Below, piece by piece: positions 1 to 10,126 of a DNA stretch of 64,000 bases (position 1 is its first letter; each line of letters starts with the position of its first letter). Position numbers and translations under genes: made by a program. This DNA is from Rhodococcus sp. KRD197 (GTDB lineage Bacteria; Actinomycetota; Actinomycetes; Mycobacteriales; Mycobacteriaceae): assembly GCF_017168235.1 (NCBI RefSeq), contig NZ_JABFAO010000011.1, positions 814,796 to 878,795 of the forward strand, read 5' to 3'. Below the pieces are notes generated by a model. The model saw only the letters and a list, made by a program, of their open reading frames with translations, did no database searches and was not told the DNA's origin.

Positions 1-4
1 GGGG

Positions 5-1186
5 TCAGCGGGAATACCCGGCGATGATCGACCCCAACGCATCGAGTTGCGGGGTGTTCACGAGCCCGAGGTGATAGAGGTGCAGCTCGTCGGCGCCCGC
101 TCCGACGGCGGCGGCGACGTGATCGCCGATCTCGTCGAGCTTCTTGGGCGGCAGTACCGAAACGTAGGCACCCACCGCGACCCCGCCGCCGACCTTCGCA
201 CGTGTGCGCTCGATGACGGACACGGTTTCGGCGGTACTGGGCCACGCCGAGACGAGAACCGCGTCGACCTGGTCCGCAGCACTGTCCGTGAGCGCCGGGG
301 ACGGGCCTGTCTTCCACGGGTCCGGGTGTCCGTGCAGGGTGACGCGGGCCGAGGGCGCCTCGAGCCGCACTGCCGTCAGGACCTCCCGACGCAGGTGGTC
401 GGCATCGCGGTGGCGCGTGGCGAGCACCGCGCTGGCCTCCTCGGAACTGAGCACGTCCTCGATCGTCGACCCTGGGTCCATACTGCCCCCGGTCAACGCG
501 TCGACACCGTCGCGCAGCTTGGATACGACCTTCTCCGCGTCGACCCCACGTTCGGACCAGGCAGCGAGCTGCCGGGGCGCACAGTCGATCGACATCAGAG
601 TGTCGCCGATTCCCGGGTAGGCGCCGTCGGTCTTTTCGTGGGGGCCGACATGGGCGATCCCGAGTTGACCGCAGGCTTCGATGGACACACCGCGCACCTC
701 GACGCCGCGGACGGCCTCGGCTGCGAGCGTGCGGGCGTAGGCGATGATGTCGGGATGGCCGGGCGCCAACGCATACGGGTAGCGATCTCCGAAACAGTTG
801 ACGACGGTGGCACCTGGATGCGCGTGTCCGAGGATCGTGCTGTGCGAGAGCACGATCCACGCATGAACATCGATTCCCGCCGCCACGAGCACACGAGCTG
901 CGTCCCCGAAGGCGTCCTCGGACCCAGCCCAGGTCGCGGTTCGGGCAGTGATCGGGAGTCCGGTCCACGCCTCGTCGCGGAGGGGCCGATACAGCGCCGC
1001 ATGGTGAGCATCGACAACCTTGTGCCGTGGGTGCAGCGGCGTTGCAGCTCGGGTGGAGTGGTAGCTGGCGGCGAGCGCGATTTCGCGAACCCCCAGCTCA
1101 CGCGCTCGCTCGACGAACTGCGGATCACCGAGCACGTCCCACGGATAGGCGTGCGCGACGATGCGCTGAACGGGATTCTCGGACAT
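5..1186 (-). CDS. Conserved protein of unknown function (TIM-barrel-like)
   Basis: A 393-residue soluble protein with no signal peptide or membrane segment. The N-terminus (VAHAYPWDVLGDP, then a repeated hydrophobic-strand/helix pattern and 'GIDVHAWIVLSHS') looks like a beta/alpha barrel of the kind found in sugar-active or amidohydrolase-like proteins, but I do not recognise a catalytic signature and do not assign a function. It diverges from the alpha/beta hydrolase gene with only 46 bp between the starts, so the two may share a promoter region, and it lies beside a carbohydrate-import cluster. A sugar-metabolism role is inference from context. The start is the ATG at 1186; the stop is only 4 bp from the window edge, so the gene is complete. 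Confidence 0.7.
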   Translation of the reverse strand: MSENPVQRIVAHAYPWDVLGDPQFVERARELGVREIALAASYHSTRAATPLHPRHKVVDAHHAALYRPLRDEAWTGLPITARTATWAGSEDAFGDAARVLVAAGIDVHAWIVLSHSTILGHAHPGATVVNCFGDRYPYALAPGHPDIIAYARTLAAEAVRGVEVRGVSIEACGQLGIAHVGPHEKTDGAYPGIGDTLMSIDCAPRQLAAWSERGVDAEKVVSKLRDGVDALTGGSMDPGSTIEDVLSSEEASAVLATRHRDADHLRREVLTAVRLEAPSARVTLHGHPDPWKTGPSPALTDSAADQVDAVLVSAWPSTAETVSVIERTRAKVGGGVAVGAYVSVLPPKKLDEIGDHVAAAVGAGADELHLYHLGLVNTPQLDALGSIIAGYSR

Positions 1187-1232
1187 GGGCGCCCTCTCGG
1201 AGTAAATTCAACCGGCAGAATGGAGTTCACAC

Positions 1233-2264
1233 ATGGGAACACATGAGCTGTCGAACTGTCCACGGTCGACCCTTCGCGACCGTGCGAGCCGGGCCCTCGG
1301 CGTGCGCCCCGAGATCGGCATCCAACCCCCCGGTGTCACGCACGGACGTACGTGGAACCGCGGCGCAGTGGACGGCGTCGAGCTCTCCTGGGGGACTCCA
1401 AGAACGCAGGCCTGGCTGCTCCGCCCCGCCGGGCACACCGGACCCGATCTGCCCGCCGTCCTCCTGCTCCACGGGCACGACGGGGTGAAGTTCTACGGCA
1501 AGGAGAAGGTGGCCGACGGCCCGGACGGCATCGCATCAGGGACAGCCGCGTTGCGCAGACGTGGCTACGACGGACGATCCGTCGCCGAGGGGCTGGTCGA
1601 GGCAGGCTTTGCCGTCCTGGTCCACGACGTGTTTCCGTGGGGTAGTCGCCGAGTCGACTGGCAGGATTTCCCTGCCCGGGCCCAGCGAGCAGGCCTTGCC
1701 TTCGAGAACGAGAGCGAGCGCTACGAAGCCGCCGCCCGGGAGCACGAGCACGGCCTGGCCAAGGCTGCGATTCTTCGAAACATGCCGCTGGCAGGGACGA
1801 TTCTGCGTGAGGATCTTCTCGCCCTCGCGGTGCTGCGCGCCACCGCCGGCATCGACCCGAACCGCATCGCCATCTCGGGCTTCTCGGGCGGAGGCGCGCG
1901 CGTGGTGCATCTGCTCACCTGTGCCGATGTCCAGGCCGCAGTGATCACCGCGATGATGAGTACGTTCGAAGACATCGCGGACGGTCACGCCGACGACACC
2001 ACCTGGGCGATGATCACCCCAGGACTACCGGCCGTGGGCGACTGGCCGGACATCGCCGCTACTGCAGCTCCGATGCCGATGCTCGTTCAATTCGCCGAGT
2101 ACGACTCGCATTTCGGTATCGACGGTATGCGCGAGGCCGAGCGCGCCCTCGAGCGCGCGTACACGGGTTCGGATTCGTTGAGCACCGAGTGGTACGCCGA
2201 TCGCCACAGATTTTCGGCGGCAATGCAGTCAGCGGCGGCTCGCTGGCTCGTCGACAATGTTTGA
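1233..2264 (+). CDS. Alpha/beta hydrolase, dienelactone hydrolase / acetyl-xylan-esterase-like
   Basis: A 343-residue serine hydrolase. Seen: an oxyanion-type 'LLLHGHDG' near residue 80, a nucleophile elbow G-F-S-G-G-G with Ser near 218, a likely acid Asp in 'AEYDSHFG' near 289, and a C-terminal His in 'ADRHRFS' near 324, which is the order expected for the fold. There is no signal peptide, so it is cytoplasmic. Members of this family remove acyl groups from sugars or open lactones. Being next to a sugar ABC importer and an enolase-superfamily enzyme, it could act on an imported acylated sugar or a sugar lactone (inference). The ATG at 1233 follows a GGAG-like stretch at about 1222; an alternative start slightly downstream cannot be excluded. 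Confidence 0.8.
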   Translation: MGTHELSNCPRSTLRDRASRALGVRPEIGIQPPGVTHGRTWNRGAVDGVELSWGTPRTQAWLLRPAGHTGPDLPAVLLLHGHDGVKFYGKEKVADGPDGIASGTAALRRRGYDGRSVAEGLVEAGFAVLVHDVFPWGSRRVDWQDFPARAQRAGLAFENESERYEAAAREHEHGLAKAAILRNMPLAGTILREDLLALAVLRATAGIDPNRIAISGFSGGGARVVHLLTCADVQAAVITAMMSTFEDIADGHADDTTWAMITPGLPAVGDWPDIAATAAPMPMLVQFAEYDSHFGIDGMREAERALERAYTGSDSLSTEWYADRHRFSAAMQSAAARWLVDNV

Positions 2265-2274
2265 CAGCACACGC

Positions 2275-2348
2275 TTGACACCGCGTGTGACTGCGGTCAT
2301 AGTAAAGCCAGAAATTCACATAGTAGGCATGCGTTCATATACGTGAAC
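2275..2348 (+). promoter_or_regulatory. Candidate promoter and operator of the sugar-import operon
   Basis: In the 274-bp gap before the first permease gene there is a perfect TTGACA at 2275-2280, followed after 17 bp by CATAGT (2298-2303), a reasonable sigma-70-type pair. About 30 bp downstream an interrupted palindrome GTTCA-6-TGAAC (2333-2348) could be an operator. The regulator is not known; the linked IclR gene at 6.9 kb is one possibility. Confidence 0.4.
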
Positions 2349-2538
2349 CCGCTTACGCGGACCGCGAAAGAAGGCGACCACGACACGAACCCAGCGCACG
2401 CAGCCTGGTTCGTGACGCAAGAGCAACCGACCTTTCCGCCACGCTGAATCTTCCTCCACCGCAGAGCTTTCACCCGCTCGAACCGCTAAGACCCAGACCC
2501 GCCGGCCACACCCGGCCCGAAGCCTCGGAGCGTCCCCC

Positions 2539-3486
2539 ATGGTCACCACAACTCCGCCCAGATCGGGAGGCAAGCAGGCGCCCGACGCCGCGGCCTCCGG
2601 TCGCACCCGTCGCAGGCGCCGCAGATCCGCGCCCTATATTTTGATCGCGCCGGTCGTCATCCTGCTGGCCGTCTTCATCTTCTACCCGGTCGGCAGCGTC
2701 TTCTACTACAGCCTGCAGTACTACAACCCCACGACGCCGTGGGACAACGGCTTCGCCGGCCTGGACAACTTCCGACTCATGTTCGCCGACGACATGTTCT
2801 GGAACAGCCTGGTCGTCACTGCCAAGTGGGTCGGCGTCCAGGTCGTCTTCCAACTCATCCTCGGCCTCGGTCTCGCATTGCTGGTCAACGAAGTGTTCCG
2901 CGGACGCGGCCTGGCCCGCGCCCTGGTGTTCTCCCCCTGGGCCGTCTCGGGCGTACTCACCACCGGAATCTGGCTACTCATCTACAACCCGTCGACCGGA
3001 TTGTTCAAACTTCTCGGCGAGATCGGCATCGGCGACGGAACTGCCGCCCCCATCGCCGATCCCGACACCGCCTTCTGGGCCACCAGCGTTGCCGAACTCT
3101 GGCGCGGTGTCCCCTTCTTCGCCATCCTCATCCTCGCCGAACTCCAGAGCGCCCCCAAGGACCTGTACGAGGCCGCGAACGTCGACGGCGCCAACCGCTG
3201 GCAGCGATTCCGGTTCGTCACCCTCCCGCACCTCAAGGCCGTGATCATCCTCTCGACCCTGCTGCGAGGTGTGTGGGAGTTCAACAACGTCGACCTGCTC
3301 TACACCCTCACTGCCGGTGGCCCCGCCGACGTCACAACGACACTGCCGCTGTATGTCTCACAACTCGCCACCACCGCCCAGGACTTCGGATACGGCTCGG
3401 CACTGACCACCGTGGCATTCGTGATCCTGCTGTTCTGCTCCATCCTCTACTTGCGCCTGAGCAAGTTCAACAGCGACAAGGCCTGA
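2539..3486 (+). CDS. Carbohydrate ABC transporter permease, MalF/LacF type
   Basis: A 315-residue inner-membrane permease of the CUT1 (maltose-type) importer family. An Arg/Lys-rich cytoplasmic N-terminus of about 35 residues is followed by six hydrophobic segments. The EAA coupling loop that contacts the ATPase is clear near residue 212 (EAANVDGANRWQRF). It forms the heterodimeric channel with the next gene, whose start lies 4 bp after its stop, and receives substrate from the lipoprotein encoded third. No ATP-binding subunit is encoded nearby, so a shared MsiK/UgpC-type ATPase elsewhere is expected. Substrate unknown; the linked kinase and dehydratase suggest a pentose, sugar acid or oligosaccharide (inference). 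Confidence 0.92.
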   Translation: MVTTTPPRSGGKQAPDAAASGRTRRRRRRSAPYILIAPVVILLAVFIFYPVGSVFYYSLQYYNPTTPWDNGFAGLDNFRLMFADDMFWNSLVVTAKWVGVQVVFQLILGLGLALLVNEVFRGRGLARALVFSPWAVSGVLTTGIWLLIYNPSTGLFKLLGEIGIGDGTAAPIADPDTAFWATSVAELWRGVPFFAILILAELQSAPKDLYEAANVDGANRWQRFRFVTLPHLKAVIILSTLLRGVWEFNNVDLLYTLTAGGPADVTTTLPLYVSQLATTAQDFGYGSALTTVAFVILLFCSILYLRLSKFNSDKA

Positions 3487-3490
3487 GAAC

Positions 3491-4372
3491 ATGACTACTA
3501 CGACAGAACGTCCGCCGACGCCCATTGCGTCCCCGAAGGCCCCGGGCGAACCTCGTTTCCACCGGAAGAGACCCCGTGTCTTCAGCGTGGGTCTTCCACT
3601 CGCGCTCTATCTTCTGTTCACCCTCGTGCCCTTCTACTGGATGATCGTCTTCGCCTTCCGGCCCGCCGACTCGACTTCGATGCTTCCGTGGCCCATCACA
3701 TTCGATCACTTCGACACCGTCTGGAACACGCTCGGTTTCAGCTTCTTCTTCAAGAACAGCCTGATCGTCGCCGCACTGTCGCTGGTGTTGACCACATTCG
3801 TCGCACTTGCCACCGGATACGCATTGGCACGCTTCAAGTTTCGAGCAAAGATCCCACTCGTGATGGCGCTGCTGTGCAGCCAGTTCGTTCCCGGTGCAAT
3901 GCTGCTCATCCCACTTTTTCAGGTCTTTCGAGAAATGGGACTGGTAGACAACCTGTTCGGTCTCATCGTCGCCGATACCGTCTTCCAACTACCGCTTGCT
4001 GCCATGTTGATGGCCGGATTCATCTCGCAGATCCCCGTCGAGCTCGAAGAAGCCGCGAGGGTCGACGGATGCTCCCGTATGCGGGCCTTCCGCATCATCA
4101 TGTTGCCCCTGCTGCGTCCCGGGCTGATCGCAGTCGGCTCGTTTGCCTTCATCGGCAGCTGGAACAACTTCCTGTTCGGACTCATGTTCATCAGTAGCCA
4201 GGACAAGTTCACTCTCCCAGTCGGATTGAGCTACACCATCGGCTCCTACAACGTCGACTTCGGTGTCCTCGCCGCCGGTGGGCTCATCGCAGCCGTCCCC
4301 GTCGTCGCGGTCTTCGCGATCATCCAGAAGTACCTTGTTCAGGGCCTCAGCGCCGGAGCGGTGAAGGGCTGA
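3491..4372 (+). CDS. Carbohydrate ABC transporter permease, MalG type
   Basis: A 293-residue partner permease with six transmembrane segments. Its EAA loop near residue 187 (EEAARVDGCSRMRAF) is of the MalG class, and the motif 'SWNNFLFG' after it is typical of this subunit. It starts 4 bp after the MalF-like stop and ends 2 bp before the binding-protein start, so the three genes are almost certainly co-transcribed and translationally coupled. Confidence 0.92.
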   Translation: MTTTTERPPTPIASPKAPGEPRFHRKRPRVFSVGLPLALYLLFTLVPFYWMIVFAFRPADSTSMLPWPITFDHFDTVWNTLGFSFFFKNSLIVAALSLVLTTFVALATGYALARFKFRAKIPLVMALLCSQFVPGAMLLIPLFQVFREMGLVDNLFGLIVADTVFQLPLAAMLMAGFISQIPVELEEAARVDGCSRMRAFRIIMLPLLRPGLIAVGSFAFIGSWNNFLFGLMFISSQDKFTLPVGLSYTIGSYNVDFGVLAAGGLIAAVPVVAVFAIIQKYLVQGLSAGAVKG

Positions 4373-4374
4373 TC

Positions 4375-5721
4375 ATGAACCATGGAAAGAGCACACGCAT
4401 GAATCGAAGAATGCTGTTGCGCACAACTCTCATCGGAGCCGTGACAACTCTCGTGTTGACCTCGTGCGGTTCCGAAACAGCATTGCCCGACGGCGCCCTC
4501 GGGGACCCGAACAGCGGCACTCTCACCTTCTGGGACAACAACGCCGGACCGGACCGGACCCCGCTGTACGAGGAGTTGATCCGGCGCTTCGAGACTGCCA
4601 ATCCCGGTATCGCCATCCAATACGTCGGATTGCCCTCGGACAGCGCTCAGCAGAAGTATCAAACTGCACTCGCCGGCGGGTCGGCACCCGACCTCGGGAT
4701 CGTGTCCACCGCGTACCTGGCCCCGCTCGTCGCGCAGGATGCCGTGATACCGCTCGAGGACTTCGTGGCAGCGTCGCCGCAGCGTGACGACTACGACCCC
4801 AAGATCCTCGAGTCCGCCATCGAATCCGGTGGTGGTGACCACCTGTACGGCCTGCCCTACACGAGCAACAACGCGACGCTCTGGTATCGCGCCGACTGGT
4901 TCGACGAGGCTGGAATCGAACCACCCGAAACCTGGGACGAGTTCTACGACAGCGCAGCGGAACTCACCGACCGATCCGAGGGCCGATACGGGTTCACCAT
5001 TCGCGGCGGCGGTGGTTCGATCTACCCACTGCTGCAGCATATGTTCGCGACCACCGGCATCGACGAGTTCTTCGACGGCAGCGAATCCACCCTGAACCGA
5101 CCCGAGATGGTCGCCGCGATCGAACGTTTCGCGGCACTGTACGACGTCGAAACTCCCACCGCAGACGTCAACAACGGGTTCCCGCAGATGGTCGCAAGCT
5201 TCGGCGGCGGTTCCGTTGCGATGATGCAGCACAACCTCGGTTCGCTGAGCAACCACCGCAAAGCCCTCGGTGATGCCGTCGGCGCCGTCGCACTTCCTGT
5301 TGCCGACAACGGCGTACGCACGGTGATGACAGACCCGTTTCCGTCGTACACGGTGTTCAAGAGCAGCAAGCATCAGGCTGCCGCATGGAAGTTTCTCGAG
5401 TTCATGACCTCGGCGGAGTCGCAGACCTACTGGAACGAGAACGTCGGACAGATCCCGGTCAGCGTATCCGCGCGGTCGGCGCCGTCCTTCGCCGCGATGC
5501 CCTCCGTCCAGGCGGCACAGGATGTTCTCGACGACCCGTCGTCGGTGTTGGTCACTCCCCCGGACTATCTGCCGGATTTCGGCAAGATCGTTCAGGTGCA
5601 GATGCTCGGTCAGTGGCAGAAGGTACTGATCGGCCAGCTCAGCGCCCAGGATTTCGCCGACGACTTTGCCGAGAAGCTCAACCGTTCCAAGGCCAAATAC
5701 GATGCCCGTCAGGGCAAATAG
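4375..5721 (+). CDS. Extracellular solute-binding lipoprotein of the sugar ABC importer
   Basis: A 448-residue family-1 binding protein. The signal peptide carries Arg-Arg (NRRMLLR), a hydrophobic core and a lipobox LTSC with the lipidated Cys at residue 31. The body contains family-typical stretches such as 'TFWDNNAGPD', 'LPYTSNNATLWYR' and 'WKFLEFMTS'. It would capture the sugar outside the membrane and deliver it to the permease pair. The start could be the ATG at 4375 or the one at 4399; both keep the signal peptide. Ligand unknown. Confidence 0.92.
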   Translation: MNHGKSTRMNRRMLLRTTLIGAVTTLVLTSCGSETALPDGALGDPNSGTLTFWDNNAGPDRTPLYEELIRRFETANPGIAIQYVGLPSDSAQQKYQTALAGGSAPDLGIVSTAYLAPLVAQDAVIPLEDFVAASPQRDDYDPKILESAIESGGGDHLYGLPYTSNNATLWYRADWFDEAGIEPPETWDEFYDSAAELTDRSEGRYGFTIRGGGGSIYPLLQHMFATTGIDEFFDGSESTLNRPEMVAAIERFAALYDVETPTADVNNGFPQMVASFGGGSVAMMQHNLGSLSNHRKALGDAVGAVALPVADNGVRTVMTDPFPSYTVFKSSKHQAAAWKFLEFMTSAESQTYWNENVGQIPVSVSARSAPSFAAMPSVQAAQDVLDDPSSVLVTPPDYLPDFGKIVQVQMLGQWQKVLIGQLSAQDFADDFAEKLNRSKAKYDARQGK

Positions 5722-5734
5722 GGGATCGCCGACT

Positions 5735-6895
5735 ATGTCCAGCGTGATCGAGAACGTATCCGTACAGGTGTTCAAGACGGAGGCGCGCACCGCAGTCGAC
5801 TCGTACGGGCACCGTCACCCCGGGCCTTCCGTGCAGTCGACCCAGGCTCTACTGGAGATCACCGACTCCGACGGGGTGCGCGGCTACGCACTCGGAAAGC
5901 CCAACTACCTGCGCCAGGACCAGGTCGAGAACTACTTCCGGACGACATTGATCGGACGGGACCCTCTGGCCCGAGAGGCCATCGACAGGGAGTTCGCGAT
6001 CCGGCAACGGACGAGGGCCGTCGAACTGCCGGAGCACACGCTGAGCTACGTCGACCAAGCGTTGTGGGATCTGGCGGGCAACAAGTTCGACACACCCGTG
6101 TGGAAGCTGCTCGGCGGGGCGCGATCGCAGGTCAAGGCGTATGCCAGCACGATGTGCGGTGACAACATCGAGGGCGGTCTGTCCTCACCGGAGGACTACG
6201 CCGCGTTCGCCGTCGCGCTCAAAGCCAAGGGCTACCAGGGCATCAAGCTGCACACCTGGATGCCGCCACTACCCGGAGCGCCGAATCTTCGACGCGATAT
6301 CGACGCCTGCGCGGCGGTCCGCGATGCCGTCGGGCCGGGTTTCTCGCTGATGCTCGACGGCTACCACTGGTACTCGCGTACCGAGGCGCTGACGTTGGGG
6401 CGCGAACTCGACCGGCTGCGGTTCGATTGGTTCGAGGAGCCGATGGACGAGTTCTCGCTGCGGTCCTACAAATGGCTCGCCGATCAGATCGATACGCCGG
6501 TGATCGGACCGGAAACCACGCCCGGCCGTCACCGGTCGAGGTCCGAGTGGATCGTGAACGAGGCCTGCGACATCCTGCGCGTCGGGGCGATGAACGGCGG
6601 GGGGATCACCCCGGCGCTCAAGACGGTGCACATGGCCGACGGATTCGGTCTCGAATGCGAGATACACGGCAACGGTGCCCCCAACCTGGCGCTGGTCGGC
6701 GGTGCGCCGAACATTCAATGGTACGAGCGCGGACTGTTGCACCCACACACCGACTACGACTGGGTGCCCCCGCACCTCGAGGCCATCGTCGATCCGATCG
6801 ACAGCAACGGCATGGTCGTCATGCCCGAACGTCCGGGCCTGGGGGAAGCGATCTCGCATGAGTACATCGAAGCCAATCTCGTCGAGAAGTACTGA
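5735..6895 (+). CDS. Mandelate racemase/muconate lactonizing enzyme family protein (enolase superfamily, probable sugar-acid dehydratase)
   Basis: A 386-residue enzyme when started at the ATG at 5735, which has a GGGG-type ribosome site about 10 bp upstream; a longer frame from 5666 would overlap the binding-protein gene and is unlikely. Visible superfamily features: capping domain, a K-x-H catalytic segment 'GIKLHTW' near residue 171, and metal ligands in 'LMLDGYHW' (Asp near 207), 'WFEEPMDEF' (Glu near 233) and 'IGPETT' (Glu near 257), then a conserved His in 'EIHGNGAPN' near 309. Such proteins abstract the alpha proton of a carboxylate, usually to dehydrate aldonates or to open or isomerise sugar lactones. 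Substrate unknown; it lies directly behind the importer, consistent with processing of the imported sugar after oxidation. Confidence 0.85.
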   Translation: MSSVIENVSVQVFKTEARTAVDSYGHRHPGPSVQSTQALLEITDSDGVRGYALGKPNYLRQDQVENYFRTTLIGRDPLAREAIDREFAIRQRTRAVELPEHTLSYVDQALWDLAGNKFDTPVWKLLGGARSQVKAYASTMCGDNIEGGLSSPEDYAAFAVALKAKGYQGIKLHTWMPPLPGAPNLRRDIDACAAVRDAVGPGFSLMLDGYHWYSRTEALTLGRELDRLRFDWFEEPMDEFSLRSYKWLADQIDTPVIGPETTPGRHRSRSEWIVNEACDILRVGAMNGGGITPALKTVHMADGFGLECEIHGNGAPNLALVGGAPNIQWYERGLLHPHTDYDWVPPHLEAIVDPIDSNGMVVMPERPGLGEAISHEYIEANLVEKY

Positions 6896-6946
6896 CGCGT
6901 GAAGGCAGTGGGTGGTACGAAGTTCGACATGAGGGACAATGTCGTC

Positions 6947-7744
6947 ATGGTGAACGATGTCATTCCCGGCGCCGTACCGGAATCCCAACCGGTGAAGTCG
7001 GCCGAGCGCACCATTCACATCCTCGAGACTCTCGCAGCCTCGCCGACGCGAATGAGCCTCGCCGAACTCCAGGCGGTGTGCAAATACCCACGATCGAGCC
7101 TGCACGCGCTCCTGCGCACCCTCAAGGACCTGCGCTGGATCGAGGCCGACGAGTCGGGTTCGAGGTACGGCATCGGTACGCACGCGCTGCTGGCGGGCAC
7201 GTCGTACCTCGACAAGGACTCCGTCGTCGAGCGCGCGGACGAAGTCCTGGAATCACTTCGGTCCGATGTTCGGCACACCGTCCACTTCGCGCGACGCGAC
7301 GAAAGCAGCGTCATCTACCTCGCGAGCCGCGGCTCCACCCTGGCAACTCGGCGGACACACCGAGTCGGCCGCAAACTGCCGAGCCACGTCACCGCGCTGG
7401 GACAGGCGTTGCTCGCGGAACTGACCACCGACGAGGTGGTGCAGCTTCTCCCCGCCCAGCTCGAGCGGTACACACCCAACAGCATCGTCGACCGCGACGC
7501 CCTGATCGCCGAGCTGGCCGAGGTACGCAAACGCGGGTGGTCCCTCGAACAGGAGCAGGGCACCGTCGGTGTCGTGTGCATCGCCACGGTGGTGCCCTAC
7601 CGAATTCCCGCCACCGACGCGCTGAGCGTGTCCATGCCGGCCGAGGTGACCTCGTACCCCGGCGAAATCGAGCGCATCGCCGGAGTGCTGACCCGGCACG
7701 CCGAATCCTGGGCGCGCGAGCTCCGCGCCGAGGGAGTGCGTTAG
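6947..7744 (+). CDS. IclR-family transcriptional regulator
   Basis: About 265 residues. An N-terminal winged helix ([14 protein letters not shown], then '[24 protein letters not shown]') is followed by the effector-binding domain with typical '[16 protein letters not shown]' and 'SVSMPAEV' segments. IclR proteins bind small carboxylates or sugars and usually control a nearby catabolic operon, here the importer/dehydratase genes immediately upstream. Starts at GTG 6899, ATG 6929 or ATG 6947 are all in frame; 6947 gives the usual family length and a GAGGGA about 13 bp upstream. It converges with the kinase gene, whose stop overlaps its own. Confidence 0.88.
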   Translation: MVNDVIPGAVPESQPVKSAERTIHILETLAASPTRMSLAELQAVCKYPRSSLHALLRTLKDLRWIEADESGSRYGIGTHALLAGTSYLDKDSVVERADEVLESLRSDVRHTVHFARRDESSVIYLASRGSTLATRRTHRVGRKLPSHVTALGQALLAELTTDEVVQLLPAQLERYTPNSIVDRDALIAELAEVRKRGWSLEQEQGTVGVVCIATVVPYRIPATDALSVSMPAEVTSYPGEIERIAGVLTRHAESWARELRAEGVR

Positions 7745-9132
7745 AGGCCTTCCGTCAGATCCCGCACCTCGGCGTAGCGCTCGCGGATGGCCGGGGTGGG
7801 GTCGGCCTCGTAGGTGCGAGCGGGCGCCGACGCCCACTGCGGTGGTTCCGCCGACTGAGCCAGTGCCCACGCAGCCTGACGGGCAGCGCCGTCGGCGACG
7901 TACTCGCCGGGTTCGGGAACGACGACGGGTGTGCCGAGTATCGCCGGTGCGAGCTCGCGCAGCGCCGCCGACTTCGCGCCGCCGCCGATCAGCAACACCC
8001 GACGCGTCTCGATCCCCTGCCGCCGAAGCGCGTCGATGCCGTCGGCCAGACCGCACAGCAAACCCTCCACGGCTGCACGCGCCAGATGGCCGGGCGTCGA
8101 ATTACCAAGCCGTAGACCATGAATCGCACCGGAGGCATCGGGCCGATTGGGCGTACGCTCGCCCTCGAGATACGGAACCAGCACCAATCCGTCGCTCGTC
8201 GTCGACAGCGCCAACCGCGACAGCTCGTCGTGGTCGACGCCCAACATCGACGCCGTCGCGTCGAGTACCCGCGCGGCGTTGAGGGTGCAGACCAGTGGTA
8301 GTTGCCGCCCCGTCGCGTCGGCGAAACCGGCGATGATCCCCGACGCGTCCGTCGCCGCGACGTCGGTGACCGCGGAGACCACACCCGAGGTGCCCACGGA
8401 TACGACGACATCACCTACCTGCGCGGCAAGCCCGAGCGCCGCGGCCGCGTTGTCGCCTGTACCCGGTCCGATGATTGCTCCCGACGCCGTCTGGCCGATT
8501 CGCTCGGACGGTCCGGCCACTCTGGGCAAGCGCGGCCGACGCCCACGCAGAGCCAGCTCGAGCAGATCCTCGCGATAACTGTTTGTCGCCGCGGAGAAGT
8601 AGCCGGTGCCGCTGGCGTCACCACGGTCCGTCGCCAGAGTGTCCAGGTTCGCGGCACCGCCGAGGTGCCAACTCAACCAGTCGTGTGGGAGACAGACCGC
8701 TGCGGTGCGGTCCGCGTTGCCGGGTTCGTTGTCGGCGAGCCACCTCAACTTGCTCACGGTGATGGCGGCCAACGGGACGACGCCGACGGCGTCCGCCCAG
8801 GCCTGCCCACCGCCCTGTTCGGCGACGAGATCTTCCGCGGACTTCGCCGACCGGGTGTCGTTCCACAGCAACGCAGGCCGAACCACGTCCCCCGATTCGT
8901 CCAGGCACACCATCCCGTGCTGTTGTGCCCCGACGGCTACCGCGTCCACGTCGTCGAGACCGCCGGCGTCGGCGATAGCGGTGTCGAGCGCAGATCTCCA
9001 CGCGGCCGGATCCACCTCGGTCCCGTCGGGATGCGAGGCTCGGCCACTGCGGACCAGCGCACCCGAATCGGCATCTCGGACAAACACTTTGCACGATTGC
9101 GTGGAGGAGTCGATTCCTGCGACGAGAGCCAA
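7741..9132 (-). CDS. xylB: Xylulokinase-like FGGY carbohydrate kinase
   Basis: 463 residues from a TTG start at 9132, supported by GGAAGGG about 9 bp upstream; the frame stays open for another 170 codons but that extension has no FGGY homology. FGGY signatures: N-terminal phosphate loop '[10 protein letters not shown]', the xylulokinase-type 'QQHGMVCLD' and 'ALLWNDTRS' blocks, '[11 protein letters not shown]', and the C-terminal ATP-site '[15 protein letters not shown]'. It phosphorylates a ketose, in the best-known members D-xylulose to xylulose-5-phosphate for the pentose-phosphate pathway. It probably acts with the importer cluster. The exact ketose is not certain from sequence. Confidence 0.85.
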   Translation of the reverse strand: MALVAGIDSSTQSCKVFVRDADSGALVRSGRASHPDGTEVDPAAWRSALDTAIADAGGLDDVDAVAVGAQQHGMVCLDESGDVVRPALLWNDTRSAKSAEDLVAEQGGGQAWADAVGVVPLAAITVSKLRWLADNEPGNADRTAAVCLPHDWLSWHLGGAANLDTLATDRGDASGTGYFSAATNSYREDLLELALRGRRPRLPRVAGPSERIGQTASGAIIGPGTGDNAAAALGLAAQVGDVVVSVGTSGVVSAVTDVAATDASGIIAGFADATGRQLPLVCTLNAARVLDATASMLGVDHDELSRLALSTTSDGLVLVPYLEGERTPNRPDASGAIHGLRLGNSTPGHLARAAVEGLLCGLADGIDALRRQGIETRRVLLIGGGAKSAALRELAPAILGTPVVVPEPGEYVADGAARQAAWALAQSAEPPQWASAPARTYEADPTPAIRERYAEVRDLTEGL

Positions 9133-9253
9133 AGACTTGCATCCCTTCCGGTGGATAAGTTGTCCGCTCGACCCTACCGTTTCTATGCCTTCGAGCCCGG
9201 CGTACTCAGCGGTAGCAACCGAGCAACCGCAAACTGGACTACGTTCGTGCACT

Positions 9254-9904
9254 ATGCGCGACTCCGAGGATTCCGATGCGTTTCGCTTGTCCGTGGCGAA
9301 GGCTGCCCTCGACCTCTTCGCCGCCAACGGATACGAGGCCACCTCCGTGGACGACATCGCCGAGGCCTCCGGGATCTCCCGCCGAACGTTCTTTCGCCAG
9401 TTTCGCGGCAAGGACGATGTCATCTTCGCCGACCACGAAATTCTGCTCGCGCGCGCCGCGGAGTTCCTCGAACAGACCCACCCCGACCCGTGGGTGGCAG
9501 TCTGCGATGCAGCCCAACTGGTGTTCGACCGCTTCTCGGGCTGGCGCGAGCACGCCGAGCTCCGATACAAGGTGGTGCACGAGAATCCGGCGCTACGCGA
9601 CCGCGAAATCGTCACGGTGTTCCGGTACGACCGCCTGTTCGTCAACTACCTTCGCCGAGCGATGCCGGCGCACTCACACCTGCACATTCTGCAGTTCACC
9701 GCGTCGGTGACGGCGACGCACAACTACATTCTGCGGCGCATGATCCGCGACGGGGTCCCCACCAGCCGCGAAGACCTCCAGAGCGCCCTGCAGAAACTGC
9801 GCGCCGACTTCCACATCGGTACCGACCAGGTCGTCGTCGCCGTCTTCCCCCGCGGAACCTCGCTTGCGACCGTCGCCGACGCGCTGTCCGAGCACCTGGA
9901 CTGA
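9254..9904 (+). CDS. TetR/AcrR-family transcriptional regulator
   Basis: 216 residues from ATG 9254. The N-terminal HTH is classic: '[36 protein letters not shown]' compressed over residues 14-50, with a Phe-Arg-Gln-Phe recognition helix end. The C-terminal ligand domain has no obvious specificity. It diverges from the xylulokinase gene with about 120 bp between them, and an acyl-CoA dehydrogenase gene follows downstream after a palindromic repeat, so it could regulate either side; the sequence does not say which. Confidence 0.88.
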   Translation: MRDSEDSDAFRLSVAKAALDLFAANGYEATSVDDIAEASGISRRTFFRQFRGKDDVIFADHEILLARAAEFLEQTHPDPWVAVCDAAQLVFDRFSGWREHAELRYKVVHENPALRDREIVTVFRYDRLFVNYLRRAMPAHSHLHILQFTASVTATHNYILRRMIRDGVPTSREDLQSALQKLRADFHIGTDQVVVAVFPRGTSLATVADALSEHLD

Positions 9905-9942
9905 CGGTTCCGCACCGCCCCCTTCCCGCACCGCCCCCTTCC

Positions 9943-9996
9943 CGCATGAATGGCACATTGCAAACGTCTAACCGTTGCGGTGGTCCATTCATGCCG
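9943..9996. repeat. Imperfect palindromic repeat, copy 1
   Basis: A 54-bp hairpin-forming sequence starting GCATGAATGG and ending CCATTCATGC. It is a diverged relative of the perfect palindrome at 12153-12207: the outer 10 bp of both arms and the central 'GCAA...TTGC' blocks match. The two copies bracket the acyl-CoA dehydrogenase/hydroxyacyl-CoA dehydrogenase pair. It is probably a REP-like dispersed element or a bidirectional terminator. A 14-bp direct repeat CCGCACCGCCCCCT lies just upstream (about 9910-9940). Confidence 0.7.
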
Positions 9997-10126
9997 AAGT
10001 AGACGGCCACCCGCTGGCACTCAGTGCCACTGGACCCTTGTCATCGCACTACCACCCGAGTATCATCGACCCAGGCGTGGCACCGAGTGCCGCGCACCGA
10101 CACCGAGCCCCTAGGAGAGTGGCATC

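Noticed and set aside
8302..10002. Long Arg-rich open frame across the kinase and TetR genes
   Set aside because: It is antisense or out of frame to two well-supported genes; long spurious frames are common in DNA of this GC content.
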